Shown: in pieces, positions 34,827 through 43,499 of the stretch | Layout of the letters: every line of letters starts with the position of its first letter | How positions within the stretch are numbered: the first letter of the stretch is position 1 | DNA from: Flavobacterium caeni | Lineage (GTDB): Bacteria; Bacteroidota; Bacteroidia; Flavobacteriales; Flavobacteriaceae | Assembly (NCBI RefSeq): GCF_900101895.1 | Contig: NZ_FMVF01000003.1 | Location: 328,699-392,698 of the forward strand | Direction of reading: 5' to 3' | DNA: 64,000 nucleotides | Made by a program: the position numbers and the translations under genes | The notes under the pieces: generated by a model | Seen by the model: only the letters and a program-made list of their open reading frames with translations | The model's database searches: none | Told to the model about the DNA's origin: nothing

Positions 34827-35960
34827 TTACGCATACACCCCAATCGCCTTCTGGTACAACTCCTCATACATCGGCAATATGTTCTTGATGTCGAATTTCT
34901 TGGCCGTCTCGAGCGCGTTTGCCTTGAATTGTTGTAACGTCACATCGTCCGACAATATTTTAAGCGCATTGGCCGACATCTGTTCGACATCGCCCACATT
35001 GCTCAAATAACCCGAGATCCCGTCGAAATTCACCTCGGGCAAACCACCCGAATTGGTCGAGATTACCGGTACGCCCATCGCCATGGCCTCGAGCGCGGCA
35101 AGCCCAAAACTTTCGGACTCCGACGGCAGCAAAAACAAATCGCTGTAACTCAATATTTGGTCGATCTCGTTGCTGTTGCCAAAGAAAATCACCTTGTCGA
35201 GTATCCCCAACTCGGCACACAGTAGTTCGGCTTTCTCCTTTTCTGGCCCGTCGCCTACCAGCATCAATTTGGCCGGAATTTGCTGCTGTACACGGTGAAA
35301 CACCTTGATCACATCGGGGATGCGCTTGACCTTACGGAAGTTCGAAATGTGTGTCAGCACGCGTTCATGATCGTTGGCAATGCGCGAACGGTAGCACGGC
35401 GTCTTGCTCTTGTCGACTTGTTTGTCGAGTTCGATGAAATTCGGGATCACATAAATCTCGTTGGTGATGTTAAACATACGCAACGTATCGTCCTTTAAAC
35501 TCTGCGAAACCGACGTCACAATATCGCTTTTGTTGATCGAAAAAGTCACCGCGGGTTTGTAGAACGGATGGTTGCCCACCAGCGTGATGTCGGTGCCGTG
35601 CAACGTGGTCACCATTGGGATGTCGATGCCTTCGTCGCGCAGCATTTGCTTGGCCATATAACCCGCGTAGGCGTGCGGAATCGCATAATGCACGTGCAAC
35701 AACTCGATTTTATACAGCTTGACCATATCGACCAATTTGCTCGACAGCGCGAGTTCATACGGCTGGTAATGGAACAAAGGATATTCCGGGACGTTGACCT
35801 GGTGGTAGTGTACGTTCGGGTCTAAAACCGCGAGTCGAACGGGCTGGCTGTAGGTAATAAAGTGAACTTCGTGGCCCTTGCGCGCGAGTTCGAGTCCGAG
35901 CTCGGTAGCCACCACGCCACTACCGCCAAAAGTAGGATAGCAAACGATTGCAATTTTCAT
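34827..35960 (-). CDS. bshA: N-acetyl-alpha-D-glucosaminyl L-malate synthase
   Basis: 377 residues, GT4 glycosyltransferase. The N-terminus MKIAIVCYPTFGGSGVVATE and the later FGLAALEAMAMGVPVISTNSG (donor-binding E-x7-E) match BshA, the first enzyme of bacillithiol synthesis, joining GlcNAc from UDP-GlcNAc to L-malate. Many flavobacteria make bacillithiol. It follows the envelope genes on the same strand, a neighbourhood I associate with flavobacterial bshA. Confidence 0.92.
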   Translation of the reverse strand: MKIAIVCYPTFGGSGVVATELGLELARKGHEVHFITYSQPVRLAVLDPNVHYHQVNVPEYPLFHYQPYELALSSKLVDMVKLYKIELLHVHYAIPHAYAGYMAKQMLRDEGIDIPMVTTLHGTDITLVGNHPFYKPAVTFSINKSDIVTSVSQSLKDDTLRMFNITNEIYVIPNFIELDKQVDKSKTPCYRSRIANDHERVLTHISNFRKVKRIPDVIKVFHRVQQQIPAKLMLVGDGPEKEKAELLCAELGILDKVIFFGNSNEIDQILSYSDLFLLPSESESFGLAALEAMAMGVPVISTNSGGLPEVNFDGISGYLSNVGDVEQMSANALKILSDDVTLQQFKANALETAKKFDIKNILPMYEELYQKAIGVYA

Positions 35961-36000
35961 GATTGGGATTTTGTCTTACGAAATTAACAATTTATCGGCG

Positions 36001-36032
36001 GTTATTTTTTATTTCTTATTGTTATTATTTAT
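36001..36032. repeat. R1 tract
   Basis: TTATTTTTTATTTCTTATTG followed by TTATTATTTAT, upstream of bshA. Confidence 0.65.
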
Positions 36033-36084
36033 GGCGTGCCGGCAGATTGTGATTTTCGTAAAGATGGAAGATTTTCGGCTGCCG

Positions 36085-36160
36085 TCGCGCTGTCCGCTAT
36101 ATCTTTTGCAGCCTTCGCTGCACTACGGCCGCAAAAGGATGCCGCTGCCATCGCTCACGC
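36085..36160 (-). repeat. Structured intergenic repeat, copy B
   Basis: Minus strand: GTGAGCGATGGCAGCGG, CATCCTTTTGCGGCC, loop, GGCTGCAAAAGATATAGCGG and ACAGCGCGA. Stem CTTTTGCGGCC/GGCTGCAAAAG. Right half is nearly identical to copy A. Confidence 0.75.
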
Positions 36161-36170
36161 GGGCGAGTCG

Positions 36171-39152
36171 TCACTTCAAAATCGCCGAATAAATCAACTT
36201 CTGGATGTCCTCGCGGATGTTCTCCTTACTCAAAGTATTCACGCCCGATTCGGGATAGGTGCGGTTCGATAAAAACACATAAATCAATTCGTTTTCGGGG
36301 TCGGCCCAAGCAATCGTGCCCGTAAAACCCGTGTGTCCAAAGCTCGTCATCGGCACACAACCACAGGTTGGGCCAGCCGTTCCGGGCAGTTGCGGTTTGT
36401 CGAGCCCCAGCCCGCGTCGGTTGCCCTCGGCGCAATAGTGGCACGTATTGAACACGTCGAACGTCTCGGCCGAAAAATAACGCTTGCCGCCATAATGGCC
36501 TTTTTGCAGGAACATTTGCATCATCTTGGCCACGTCCATCGCGTTCGAGAACACGCCCGCATGCCCTGCAATGCCGCCATCCATGGCCGCGGCCATATCG
36601 TGCACATAACCGTCGATGGTCTGGTAGCGGAAATAGGTGTCGATTTCGGTAGGCGGAATCACATACCTGTTGAATTTCGCAAGCGGATTATAGGTCGTGT
36701 TGTTCATCCCCATCGGCTTAAAGAAATTGGCTTCGGAAAGCACATCGAGCGGCTGCCCTGTGGCTTTTTCGAGGTAATCGCGCAGGATGATGAACGTAAA
36801 ATCGGAGTATTTGTACTCTTTTTTGGGCAACAGCTTGCTGTCGATGATTTTCTTCATGATTGTGTCATGGTAGTCGTTGCGGATGAACAAACTGTCGGCC
36901 ACCTGGCGCGAGAACCTGCTGTCGGCAATTTTCCGGTAGTACTTGTCGGACGGCTTTTTGCTGGCATCCAACGTCGATTCGTAGAACGGAATCCAAGCCT
37001 GCAACCGCGCATAGTGCGACAAAAGTTCCTTGAAATGGATCTGCGCCTTGTCCGAATCCTTGAACAACGGCAACATTTCGCCCAGCGTGGTTTCGAGCGT
37101 CACCTTTTTGCGGTCGTACTGTTGCATGACGTTCGGCAAGGTCGAAACGATTTTGGTGAGCGACGCAATGTCGTACAAATCGGAATTGGCCACCTTGGTC
37201 GGGTTGGTGTAATCGTGCGTACCATACGATTTCTGGTACACCACCTTGCCCCTGCGCGCCACGAGCACCTGAATACCGGGCGTCATCTTTTGGGCGATGG
37301 CCTTTTGTGCGATACCGTCGATTTGTGAGAGCACATAAGCGTTCATGCCTACGTTTTCGGGCGCGGTAAAACCCAAACGGTCGAGTTTTTGTGTCGTGAG
37401 CCCGTCGCCTACCTTGAAATGCGGCGCGATCGATACGGGCAATTGGCCCTTGGCATCGACGGCCCCAAAGATGATTTCGGCCGATACTTCCTGCGCAAAA
37501 GTACTGTTCTGGTACGATTGGACGACGGCTTCTATGGTCGAAAAATCGGCCACCTGCATCAGCGAATACGGCTTGGTGAACGCGTCGAGGATCACCACAT
37601 GGTCTTGTGCGATCTTGGCCAGTTTTTGCAAATCCTGGTCGGCAAAAGCGTGGCTCTTCCAGGCCTTGTCTGATTTGTGGAACCCAACGATGACTTTGTT
37701 GTAATCCTTGAGCCTGACGTTCAAACTGTCGAGGTTGTCGTGGTATACCTCGGTCACATCGGCATATTTTTTCAACGTCGAAACAAACGCCGAATTCGTG
37801 TCGTCGCCCAATTTTACATAGGCAATCTTGGCGGTTTCCAGGTCCTTGATCGGCAGCAAATCGTTGTCGTTCTTGAGCACTGTGATCGCGTTTTCGTACA
37901 GTTCATACTGCAAAGCGTCGTTTTCGGTGGCGTTCAAATCGTCAAAAAGATTCGCGGTCTTGATGGGCTGGTACCGGTTGAGCCCTGCCTTGTATTTGTA
38001 TTTGAGGATCTTGCGCACCGACAGCTCCAACCGTTTGTCGGTGATCGTCGAATCTTGCATGGCGGCGCAAATTTTCTCATACGCCCGCGGCACGTCTTCG
38101 GCACACAACAAAATATCGTTTCCGGCCAGGAACGCTTCCAAATCGATTTCACCCGGCTTCAAGTAATTGCTCGCGGCCTTCATGTTGAGCGCATCGGTAA
38201 ACACCAGTCCGCGAAAACGCAGATGTTTTTGCAGTACGTTGGTCACGATATCGTAGGAAATAGACGACGGATAATTGGGCCTGCTTTCGAGCGACGGCAC
38301 GTTCAAATGCGCCACCATCACCGATTCGAGCCCATGCCCAATAAGCTTTTTGTACGGATCGAATTCTACCTGTTCAAGCCTTTCGCGTGAATGGTTAATC
38401 AGCGGTAGCGAATAGTGCGAATCGGCCTCGGTATCGCCGTGGCCCGGAAAGTGTTTGCCCGTCGAGATGATGTGTTGCGATTGGAATCCTTTCATCATCG
38501 CCAGGGCGCTTTCGGATACGTTTTCCTTGGTTTCGCCAAACGAACGGAACCCGATGATGGGATTGATCGGATTGGTGTTGATGTCGAGCACGGGGCCAAA
38601 GTTGAACTGGATGCCCATACGGCTGGAGTGTTTGCCCATTTGGCGACCCACACGCTCGATGAGTTTTTTGTCCTTGATCGCGCCAAGGGTCATGTTCCAA
38701 GGGAAACGGTAGGTCGAATCGAGCCGCATGGCCAATCCCCATTCGCCGTCGATTGCAATGAACAACGGCACCTTGGCCTTGGATTGGTAACGGTTGGTAA
38801 GGCGCGCCTGTCGTCCCGGCCCGCCCTGAAAGAAGATGAGCCCGCCCACTTTGTAGTCGGCGACCAGCCTGTCGATGCTTTTGATGTGCGCCGAATCCTT
38901 GTTCGAATAGGCCGACACCATGAACAATTGGCCAATCTTTTCGTCGAAAGTCATTTTGTTGTAGACGCTGTCTACCCACTTGCGTTGGCCTTCGGATTCG
39001 TAAACCTGTTGGTAGATATCGAATTCGGGTTCGGTTTGCGCGACCGTGTCGGCTTGCTTTTTCAAATCGACCACAGGCTTCATCTTCTTGGACGCACAAC
39101 CCAAGACGAGCGCAAACAGGGCGCAAAACGATAGGTACCGGAAGTGCTTCAT
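36171..39152 (-). CDS. GH3 beta-N-acetylglucosaminidase fused to a serine beta-lactamase-like domain, lipoprotein
   Basis: 993 residues from the ATG at 39152 (MKHFRYLSFCALF); the frame is open further upstream but that part overlaps the next gene. Lipobox LVLGC then ASKK. N-terminal GH3 (about 60-420): KHFPGHGDTEADSHYSLP near residue 230, the NagZ-type motif, and LVFTDALNMKAAS near 320. From about 590 a class C beta-lactamase/penicillin-binding fold: SLTK (nucleophile Ser near 664), YKYSDFTF (YxN-like position) and GHTGFTG. Bacteroidota often fuse these; role in muropeptide recycling or cell-wall trimming in the periplasm is likely. Confidence 0.9.
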   Translation of the reverse strand: MKHFRYLSFCALFALVLGCASKKMKPVVDLKKQADTVAQTEPEFDIYQQVYESEGQRKWVDSVYNKMTFDEKIGQLFMVSAYSNKDSAHIKSIDRLVADYKVGGLIFFQGGPGRQARLTNRYQSKAKVPLFIAIDGEWGLAMRLDSTYRFPWNMTLGAIKDKKLIERVGRQMGKHSSRMGIQFNFGPVLDINTNPINPIIGFRSFGETKENVSESALAMMKGFQSQHIISTGKHFPGHGDTEADSHYSLPLINHSRERLEQVEFDPYKKLIGHGLESVMVAHLNVPSLESRPNYPSSISYDIVTNVLQKHLRFRGLVFTDALNMKAASNYLKPGEIDLEAFLAGNDILLCAEDVPRAYEKICAAMQDSTITDKRLELSVRKILKYKYKAGLNRYQPIKTANLFDDLNATENDALQYELYENAITVLKNDNDLLPIKDLETAKIAYVKLGDDTNSAFVSTLKKYADVTEVYHDNLDSLNVRLKDYNKVIVGFHKSDKAWKSHAFADQDLQKLAKIAQDHVVILDAFTKPYSLMQVADFSTIEAVVQSYQNSTFAQEVSAEIIFGAVDAKGQLPVSIAPHFKVGDGLTTQKLDRLGFTAPENVGMNAYVLSQIDGIAQKAIAQKMTPGIQVLVARRGKVVYQKSYGTHDYTNPTKVANSDLYDIASLTKIVSTLPNVMQQYDRKKVTLETTLGEMLPLFKDSDKAQIHFKELLSHYARLQAWIPFYESTLDASKKPSDKYYRKIADSRFSRQVADSLFIRNDYHDTIMKKIIDSKLLPKKEYKYSDFTFIILRDYLEKATGQPLDVLSEANFFKPMGMNNTTYNPLAKFNRYVIPPTEIDTYFRYQTIDGYVHDMAAAMDGGIAGHAGVFSNAMDVAKMMQMFLQKGHYGGKRYFSAETFDVFNTCHYCAEGNRRGLGLDKPQLPGTAGPTCGCVPMTSFGHTGFTGTIAWADPENELIYVFLSNRTYPESGVNTLSKENIREDIQKLIYSAILK

Positions 39153-39154
39153 GA

Positions 39155-39637
39155 TCAAAAGAATCGGCTGTGCCAGCTGTCGGCGGCGGGAACTTCCCAA
39201 CCGTCCTGCCACTCCTCTATCGTATTGACGAGGTTGTTGAACACGATGGTATTTTCGGAAACGGCTTTGTCCTTGGCCATTTTCTTGAATTCGATGAGCG
39301 GCTTGTGCGCGATGTGTTCGCCAAGCTTGAACGTGACGTTCATCTTGTCGAGCAAATCGACGCCGTATTTTTGTTCGAGCGACTGGATGAAACGCACCGA
39401 AGCATCGATCGAGCAACCCGTGGCGTTTTGCGTGTCCTGGTTGACCGCAAAAACGATGAACCTGTTGTATTTGAGCAGGTACGATGCTTCGAGCCCTGTG
39501 CCGTGTGCCGACCAATCCTCGATAAACGCGCGGGTATCGGCTTCAATTTCATTCATTTCCGCGTCGGTGAATTTGCGGTTGGATTGGTAGATCCAAATGC
39601 GCGATTCGGGCGGTAAATTTTCAAACGGGACGTACAT
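39155..39637 (-). CDS. Conserved cytoplasmic protein of Bacteroidota (often misnamed ABC transporter ATPase)
   Basis: 160 residues, no signal peptide and no Walker motif. Visible: RIWIYQSNRKFTDAEMNEIE at the start and FIVFAVNQDTQNATGCSIDAS. I recognise it as a conserved Bacteroidota family without known function; the ATPase label sometimes used is not supported by sequence. It ends 2 bp before the GH3-lactamase start, so both are cotranscribed. Confidence 0.72.
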   Translation of the reverse strand: MYVPFENLPPESRIWIYQSNRKFTDAEMNEIEADTRAFIEDWSAHGTGLEASYLLKYNRFIVFAVNQDTQNATGCSIDASVRFIQSLEQKYGVDLLDKMNVTFKLGEHIAHKPLIEFKKMAKDKAVSENTIVFNNLVNTIEEWQDGWEVPAADSWHSRFF

Positions 39638-39670
39638 TTATTTTTTATTCTTTATTGTTATTTTTTATTG
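39637..39670. repeat. R1 tract
   Basis: TTTATTTTTTATTCTTTATTG followed by TTATTTTTTATTG, touching the start codon of the 160-residue gene. Confidence 0.65.
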
Positions 39671-39689
39671 ATTCTGCAATCCGTCAAAG

Positions 39690-39738
39690 TTTGGATTTTG
39701 GAATTTGGAATTTGGGATTTGGGATTTGGAATTTGGAA
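39690..39738. repeat. TTTGGAA 7-bp repeat tract (family R4)
   Basis: About seven units of TTTGGAA/TTTGGGA/TTTTGGA in tandem, right after an R1 tract. Confidence 0.75.
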
Positions 39739-39745
39739 CTTCAAC

Positions 39746-40534
39746 CTACAAGTCTTGCGCGTTGGCAATCAACTCCGCCACATCCATCACCTTAACATCG
39801 GCTTCGCGTTCCTTGGCCTTGACGCCGTCGGTCATCATTGTATTGCAGAACGGACACGCCGCCGCGATGATTTGCGGCTGGGTTTCGAGCGCGTCTTCGG
39901 TACGTTCGATGTTGACTTCCTTGTTACCGGGTTCGGCGTCCTTGAACATTTGCGCGCCGCCTGCGCCGCAACAGAGTCCGTTGGCTTTCGAACGTTTCAT
40001 TTCGACGAGTTCGGCATCGAGTTTTTCGATCAAATCGCGCGGTGCTTCATAGATGTTGTTCGCGCGACCGAGGTAACACGGATCGTGGAACGTGATTTTC
40101 TTGCCTTTGAATTGTCCGCCTTCAATCGTCAATCGGCCTTCGTCCAACAGCGATTTCAAAAATTGCGTGTGGTGGATGACCTCATATTGGCCGCCCAATT
40201 GCGGATATTCGTTCTTGAGTGTATTGAAACAATGCGGACACGCCGTCACGATCTTTTTCGCTTCGTAGGCGTTCAATACCTCGATGTTCATCATGGCCTG
40301 CATCTGGAACAGGAACTCGTTCCCTGCCCTTTTGGCCGGATCGCCCGTACAGCTTTCCTCGGTACCGAGTACGGCAAACGAAACGCCCGCACGGTTTAAA
40401 ATCCGTACGAACGCCTTGGTGATTTTCTTGGCGCGGTCGTCGAAACTGCCGGCACAACCCACCCAGAACAATACTTCGGGTTGTTGGCCTGTGGCGAGCA
40501 TTTCGGCCATGGTCGGCACTGTCAAATTTTCCAT
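39746..40534 (-). CDS. HdrB-like Fe-S protein (CCG-domain)
   Basis: 262 residues with two cysteine-rich CCG domains: first VGCAGSFDD ... EESCTGDPA ... TACPHCFN, second HDPCYLG ... GLCCGAGGAQMF ... ACPFCN. This is the subunit B type of heterodisulfide-reductase-like complexes, also found in glycolate and lactate oxidases. The ferredoxin-like membrane partner is encoded two genes upstream (41156-42487). Probably a quinone-linked thiol/disulfide or acyl-CoA-linked electron transfer complex; the substrate is not known. Confidence 0.87.
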   Translation of the reverse strand: MENLTVPTMAEMLATGQQPEVLFWVGCAGSFDDRAKKITKAFVRILNRAGVSFAVLGTEESCTGDPAKRAGNEFLFQMQAMMNIEVLNAYEAKKIVTACPHCFNTLKNEYPQLGGQYEVIHHTQFLKSLLDEGRLTIEGGQFKGKKITFHDPCYLGRANNIYEAPRDLIEKLDAELVEMKRSKANGLCCGAGGAQMFKDAEPGNKEVNIERTEDALETQPQIIAAACPFCNTMMTDGVKAKEREADVKVMDVAELIANAQDL

Positions 40535-40544
40535 TGTCTATATG

Positions 40545-40612
40545 TTAATCTGTGGATTCGTCGATTTGATGTCTCCGAATAACCGAATTACCAAATTTAC
40601 AAATCCACAAAC
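40545..40612. repeat. AAATTACC/AAATCC-type repeat spacer (family R5)
   Basis: Spacer of short related words (CCGAATAACCGAATTACC, AAATTTACAAATCCAC) between the HAD and HdrB-like genes. Confidence 0.45.
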
Positions 40613-40616
40613 AATA

Positions 40617-41063
40617 CTATTCGTGTTTTCCGTCGTCGAACACCTGAATGGTCACTTCCTTCTCGACCAAATCGGTAAACTTGCCGCGGTAACGCGTGGC
40701 CTTGACCAAGTGGTTGTCGATCCAATGGTAGTTGCCGCCGCGCGGTTTGCCCATGACCATCCCGTGGTATTTAAAGCCGTGCTTCTTGAGCCATATTTCG
40801 GTGTATTCGCGGTGCGCTTCGGTCCTTGAGGTAAAGAAAAAGATGATGTGTCCTTCGTCGTACCATTTGTTCAAGGTCGCGAGCGCATCGGGGTACAATT
40901 CTGCGGTAAGCATCCTTTCGGGCTCTTCGTTCGGGATGTCGTCGCAAATCGTGCCGTCGATGTCGATCAGGTAATTCTTGATGCCTTCGGGCAAGATCGG
41001 GCTGATCTTTTTGCCGTTTTCGGTTGTCTCTTGTAAGTTGTCTTCGATTTCTTCTGTTTTCAT
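40617..41063 (-). CDS. HAD-like phosphatase
   Basis: 148 residues. HAD motifs: IDIDGTICDD (nucleophile and acid Asp), FFFTSRT (motif II) and MGKPRGGNYHWIDN (motif III/IV). No cap domain. Small HAD proteins of this kind are sometimes called phosphoheptose isomerase or capsule phosphatase in Bacteroidota; a real substrate is not known. Located between the two Hdr-like genes, so perhaps cotranscribed with them. Confidence 0.8.
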   Translation of the reverse strand: MKTEEIEDNLQETTENGKKISPILPEGIKNYLIDIDGTICDDIPNEEPERMLTAELYPDALATLNKWYDEGHIIFFFTSRTEAHREYTEIWLKKHGFKYHGMVMGKPRGGNYHWIDNHLVKATRYRGKFTDLVEKEVTIQVFDDGKHE

Positions 41064-41130
41064 TTTCTTGGTTTTTAATGTCCGATCAAAAACCCCTTAA
41101 CCTCACTTATAAGAGTATTTCCTATGGATT

Positions 41131-41158
41131 GATTATTATTTATTGTTATTTTTTATTA
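41131..41158. repeat. R1 tract
   Basis: ATTATTATTTATTGTTATT followed by TTTTATTAG, reaching the stop of the Fe-S membrane protein gene. Confidence 0.65.
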
Positions 41159-42487
41159 GTTCTCATTCTTCCAATTCAATCGGTCTTGTTGGCTGTATTG
41201 CCAAGGCGCGCCGTTGTTCTCCACATTGGTCATCATCGCGTTCAATGACATCGGTGCCGCGCTTTGTTCCATCACGAGATAGCGCCTCATGTCTATGATG
41301 ATGGATAACGGACTGATGTTGACCGGGCATTCTTCGACGCATGCGTTGCAAGACGTACACGCCCACAATTCTTCAGGCGTAATGTAATCGTTCAGTAAAG
41401 TTTTATTGTCTGGCACGAACACACCTTTGTTCGCGTCGATGTTGCGTCCGACTTCTTCCAATCGGTCGCGCGTGTCCATCATGATCTTGCGCGGCGAGAG
41501 CTTTTTGCCCGTGATGTTGGCCGGACACGATGACGTACAGCGCCCGCACTCGGTACAGGTGTACGCGTTCATGAGTTGTACCCAATTCAAATCCTGTACG
41601 TCCTGCGCGCCGAATTTTTGCGGTACGGCATTTTCATCGGCAGGCGGCGCTGCGGCGAATGGATCGGCATTCGGGTCCATCATCAATTTTACTTCGTTGG
41701 TCACCGATTCGAGGTTGTCGAATTGGCCTTTCGGATTCAAATCTGCGTACCAGGTGTTCGGGAAAGCCAATAAAATGTGCAGGTGTTTCGAATAATACAG
41801 GTAATTCAAGAAGAACAAAATCCCGATGATGTGCATCCACCAAACCGCGCGTTCTATCATCATGACCACGCCCGAATCCATGCCGTTAAAGATCGGTTGG
41901 ATGAACTGCGAAATCGGAAAAGCGCCCGCATGGTGGTAATCGCCAAAACCGAGCAATTGCAAGTGGTAATCGGCGGCGTTCATCACCAGGAAAAATACCA
42001 TCAAAACCGTCTCGATGTACAAAATGTAGTTGGCATCGCTCTTTGGCCAACCCTTCAAATCGGAATGGATAAAACGCTTGAGCTTGACGATGTTGCGTCG
42101 AATTAAAAATGTAACGACGGCTACGATGACGAGCAAAGCCAGGATCTCGAACGAACCGATCAAAAAGCTGTAAAATCCACCAAGGAACGAAAATACGCGG
42201 TGCGTACCAAAAATACCGTCGATGACTATTTCGAGCACTTCGATGTTGATGATCACAAACCCGACATACACAAAAATATGCAGGATGCCCGCAACGGGAC
42301 GGCGCACCATCTTGGATTGCCCGAGCGCAATGAGCGCCATGTTGTGCCAACGCGCCGACGGATTGTCGGTACGGTTTATGTCGCGCCCAAGCTTGATGTT
42401 GCGGATGAGTTTCTTGACGTTCATCGCAAAATACCCGCCGCCGAGCGCAAGCAGGATCACAAAGAAAATATTGTCCAAATAAGCCAT
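41156..42487 (-). CDS. Membrane Fe-S oxidoreductase, HdrE/HdrC-like fusion
   Basis: 443 residues. The N-terminal 270 residues contain about five membrane helices resembling the nitrate-reductase gamma/HdrE cytochrome b type. Two 4Fe-4S motifs follow, CTECGRCTSSCP (near 310) and CTSCNACVEECP (near 375). With the CCG protein at 39746 it makes a typical membrane-bound Hdr-like module passing electrons to or from quinone. Starts 12 bp after the MlaD stop. Confidence 0.88.
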   Translation of the reverse strand: MAYLDNIFFVILLALGGGYFAMNVKKLIRNIKLGRDINRTDNPSARWHNMALIALGQSKMVRRPVAGILHIFVYVGFVIINIEVLEIVIDGIFGTHRVFSFLGGFYSFLIGSFEILALLVIVAVVTFLIRRNIVKLKRFIHSDLKGWPKSDANYILYIETVLMVFFLVMNAADYHLQLLGFGDYHHAGAFPISQFIQPIFNGMDSGVVMMIERAVWWMHIIGILFFLNYLYYSKHLHILLAFPNTWYADLNPKGQFDNLESVTNEVKLMMDPNADPFAAAPPADENAVPQKFGAQDVQDLNWVQLMNAYTCTECGRCTSSCPANITGKKLSPRKIMMDTRDRLEEVGRNIDANKGVFVPDNKTLLNDYITPEELWACTSCNACVEECPVNISPLSIIIDMRRYLVMEQSAAPMSLNAMMTNVENNGAPWQYSQQDRLNWKNEN

Positions 42488-42499
42488 AAGCCTTTTGTT

Positions 42500-43456
42500 T
42501 TATGGTTTAATCGTGTCGTTTATCGGCGCCACATAAGGCTTGTTCTTTTTGCCGAACACCGAAATGTTCACATAACGCGTCGGGTTCAGGCGTACGTCCT
42601 GCAACAACAGTTCGAGTTCGTTCGACGCCGCGGCGAGTTCCTTGTACAGTTTGTCGTCTTTCATGAGCTTGCCCATCGTGCCGTTGCCTGATTCGATGCC
42701 CGCGATGATTTTGTCGACGTTGTCGAGCGTGGCCTGCAATTTCTTGGCCGTCTTGCCCAAATCGGCTTTGTTGAGCGAATCTGAAATCGACGAAAAATCC
42801 TTCGACACTTTGTTGAAATTGGTCACGATGCCGTCGATCTTTTGCTTGTTCTCGTCGAGGATGCCGTTCAAACTGCCCGAAGCCTTGTGGAATTCTTCCA
42901 TCGTGATGCGCAGTTCTGCGATGGCCTTGCGCAAGTTCGCCTTCGATTCCTTGTCGAGCACTTCGTTGACGTTACCGAGCAATTGGTCGGCATTTTTCAA
43001 AACCTTGTCCAAATCCTGCTGCAACGGCTCGAGTTTTTCGCCCACCAGCGCCGTGAGGCCCGGAATGACTTTGCCCGGCAGCACGTCACCCGATTGGGCC
43101 GGCGTTTGGTCTTCGTAATTCGGGATGATCTGGATTTGCTTGCCCGCGATAAGCCCCGGTTCGTAAAGCGCCGCGACGCTCGACTTGGAGATCGGAAAAT
43201 CCGACTTGATTTGCATCTCGACCTGCAGCTTGCCCAATTTGTCCATGAATTCGATCTTCTCGACCTTGCCCACGACCAATCCGTTGATTGTCACGGCGGC
43301 CGAAGCCGAAAGCCCTTCGACATTATCGTAATGAACGTAAAAAGTGCGGTAGTTGCTGAGCAGGTCGCGCCCTTTTAGGAAACTGTAGCCCCAAATGAAC
43401 AACAGTATCGACGAAATGACCAGTATGGCGGTTTTGATTTCTCTGCTGATTTTCAA
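42500..43456 (-). CDS. MlaD-family (MCE domain) lipid-transport protein
   Basis: 318 residues: one N-terminal membrane helix (IKTAILVISSILLFIWGYSF), an MCE domain (about 38-115; VHYDNVEGLSASAAVTINGL and VGKVEKIEFM) and a long helical region with coiled-coil heptads (LDKVLKNADQLLGNVNEVLD, LDNVDKIIAGIESGNGTMGK). MCE proteins bridge inner and outer membrane for phospholipid traffic. It lies 43 bp after the amidase stop; together they form the start of the envelope block. Confidence 0.88.
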   Translation of the reverse strand: MKISREIKTAILVISSILLFIWGYSFLKGRDLLSNYRTFYVHYDNVEGLSASAAVTINGLVVGKVEKIEFMDKLGKLQVEMQIKSDFPISKSSVAALYEPGLIAGKQIQIIPNYEDQTPAQSGDVLPGKVIPGLTALVGEKLEPLQQDLDKVLKNADQLLGNVNEVLDKESKANLRKAIAELRITMEEFHKASGSLNGILDENKQKIDGIVTNFNKVSKDFSSISDSLNKADLGKTAKKLQATLDNVDKIIAGIESGNGTMGKLMKDDKLYKELAAASNELELLLQDVRLNPTRYVNISVFGKKNKPYVAPINDTIKP

Positions 43457-43499
43457 AATATCGTTTTTAGCAAAAATAAGACTTTTATTCGGTTGGCGT

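Noticed and set aside
39153..39515. N-terminal extension of the GH3-lactamase frame by about 120 codons
   Set aside because: It overlaps the 160-residue gene in another frame and would bury the lipoprotein signal that starts at 39152.
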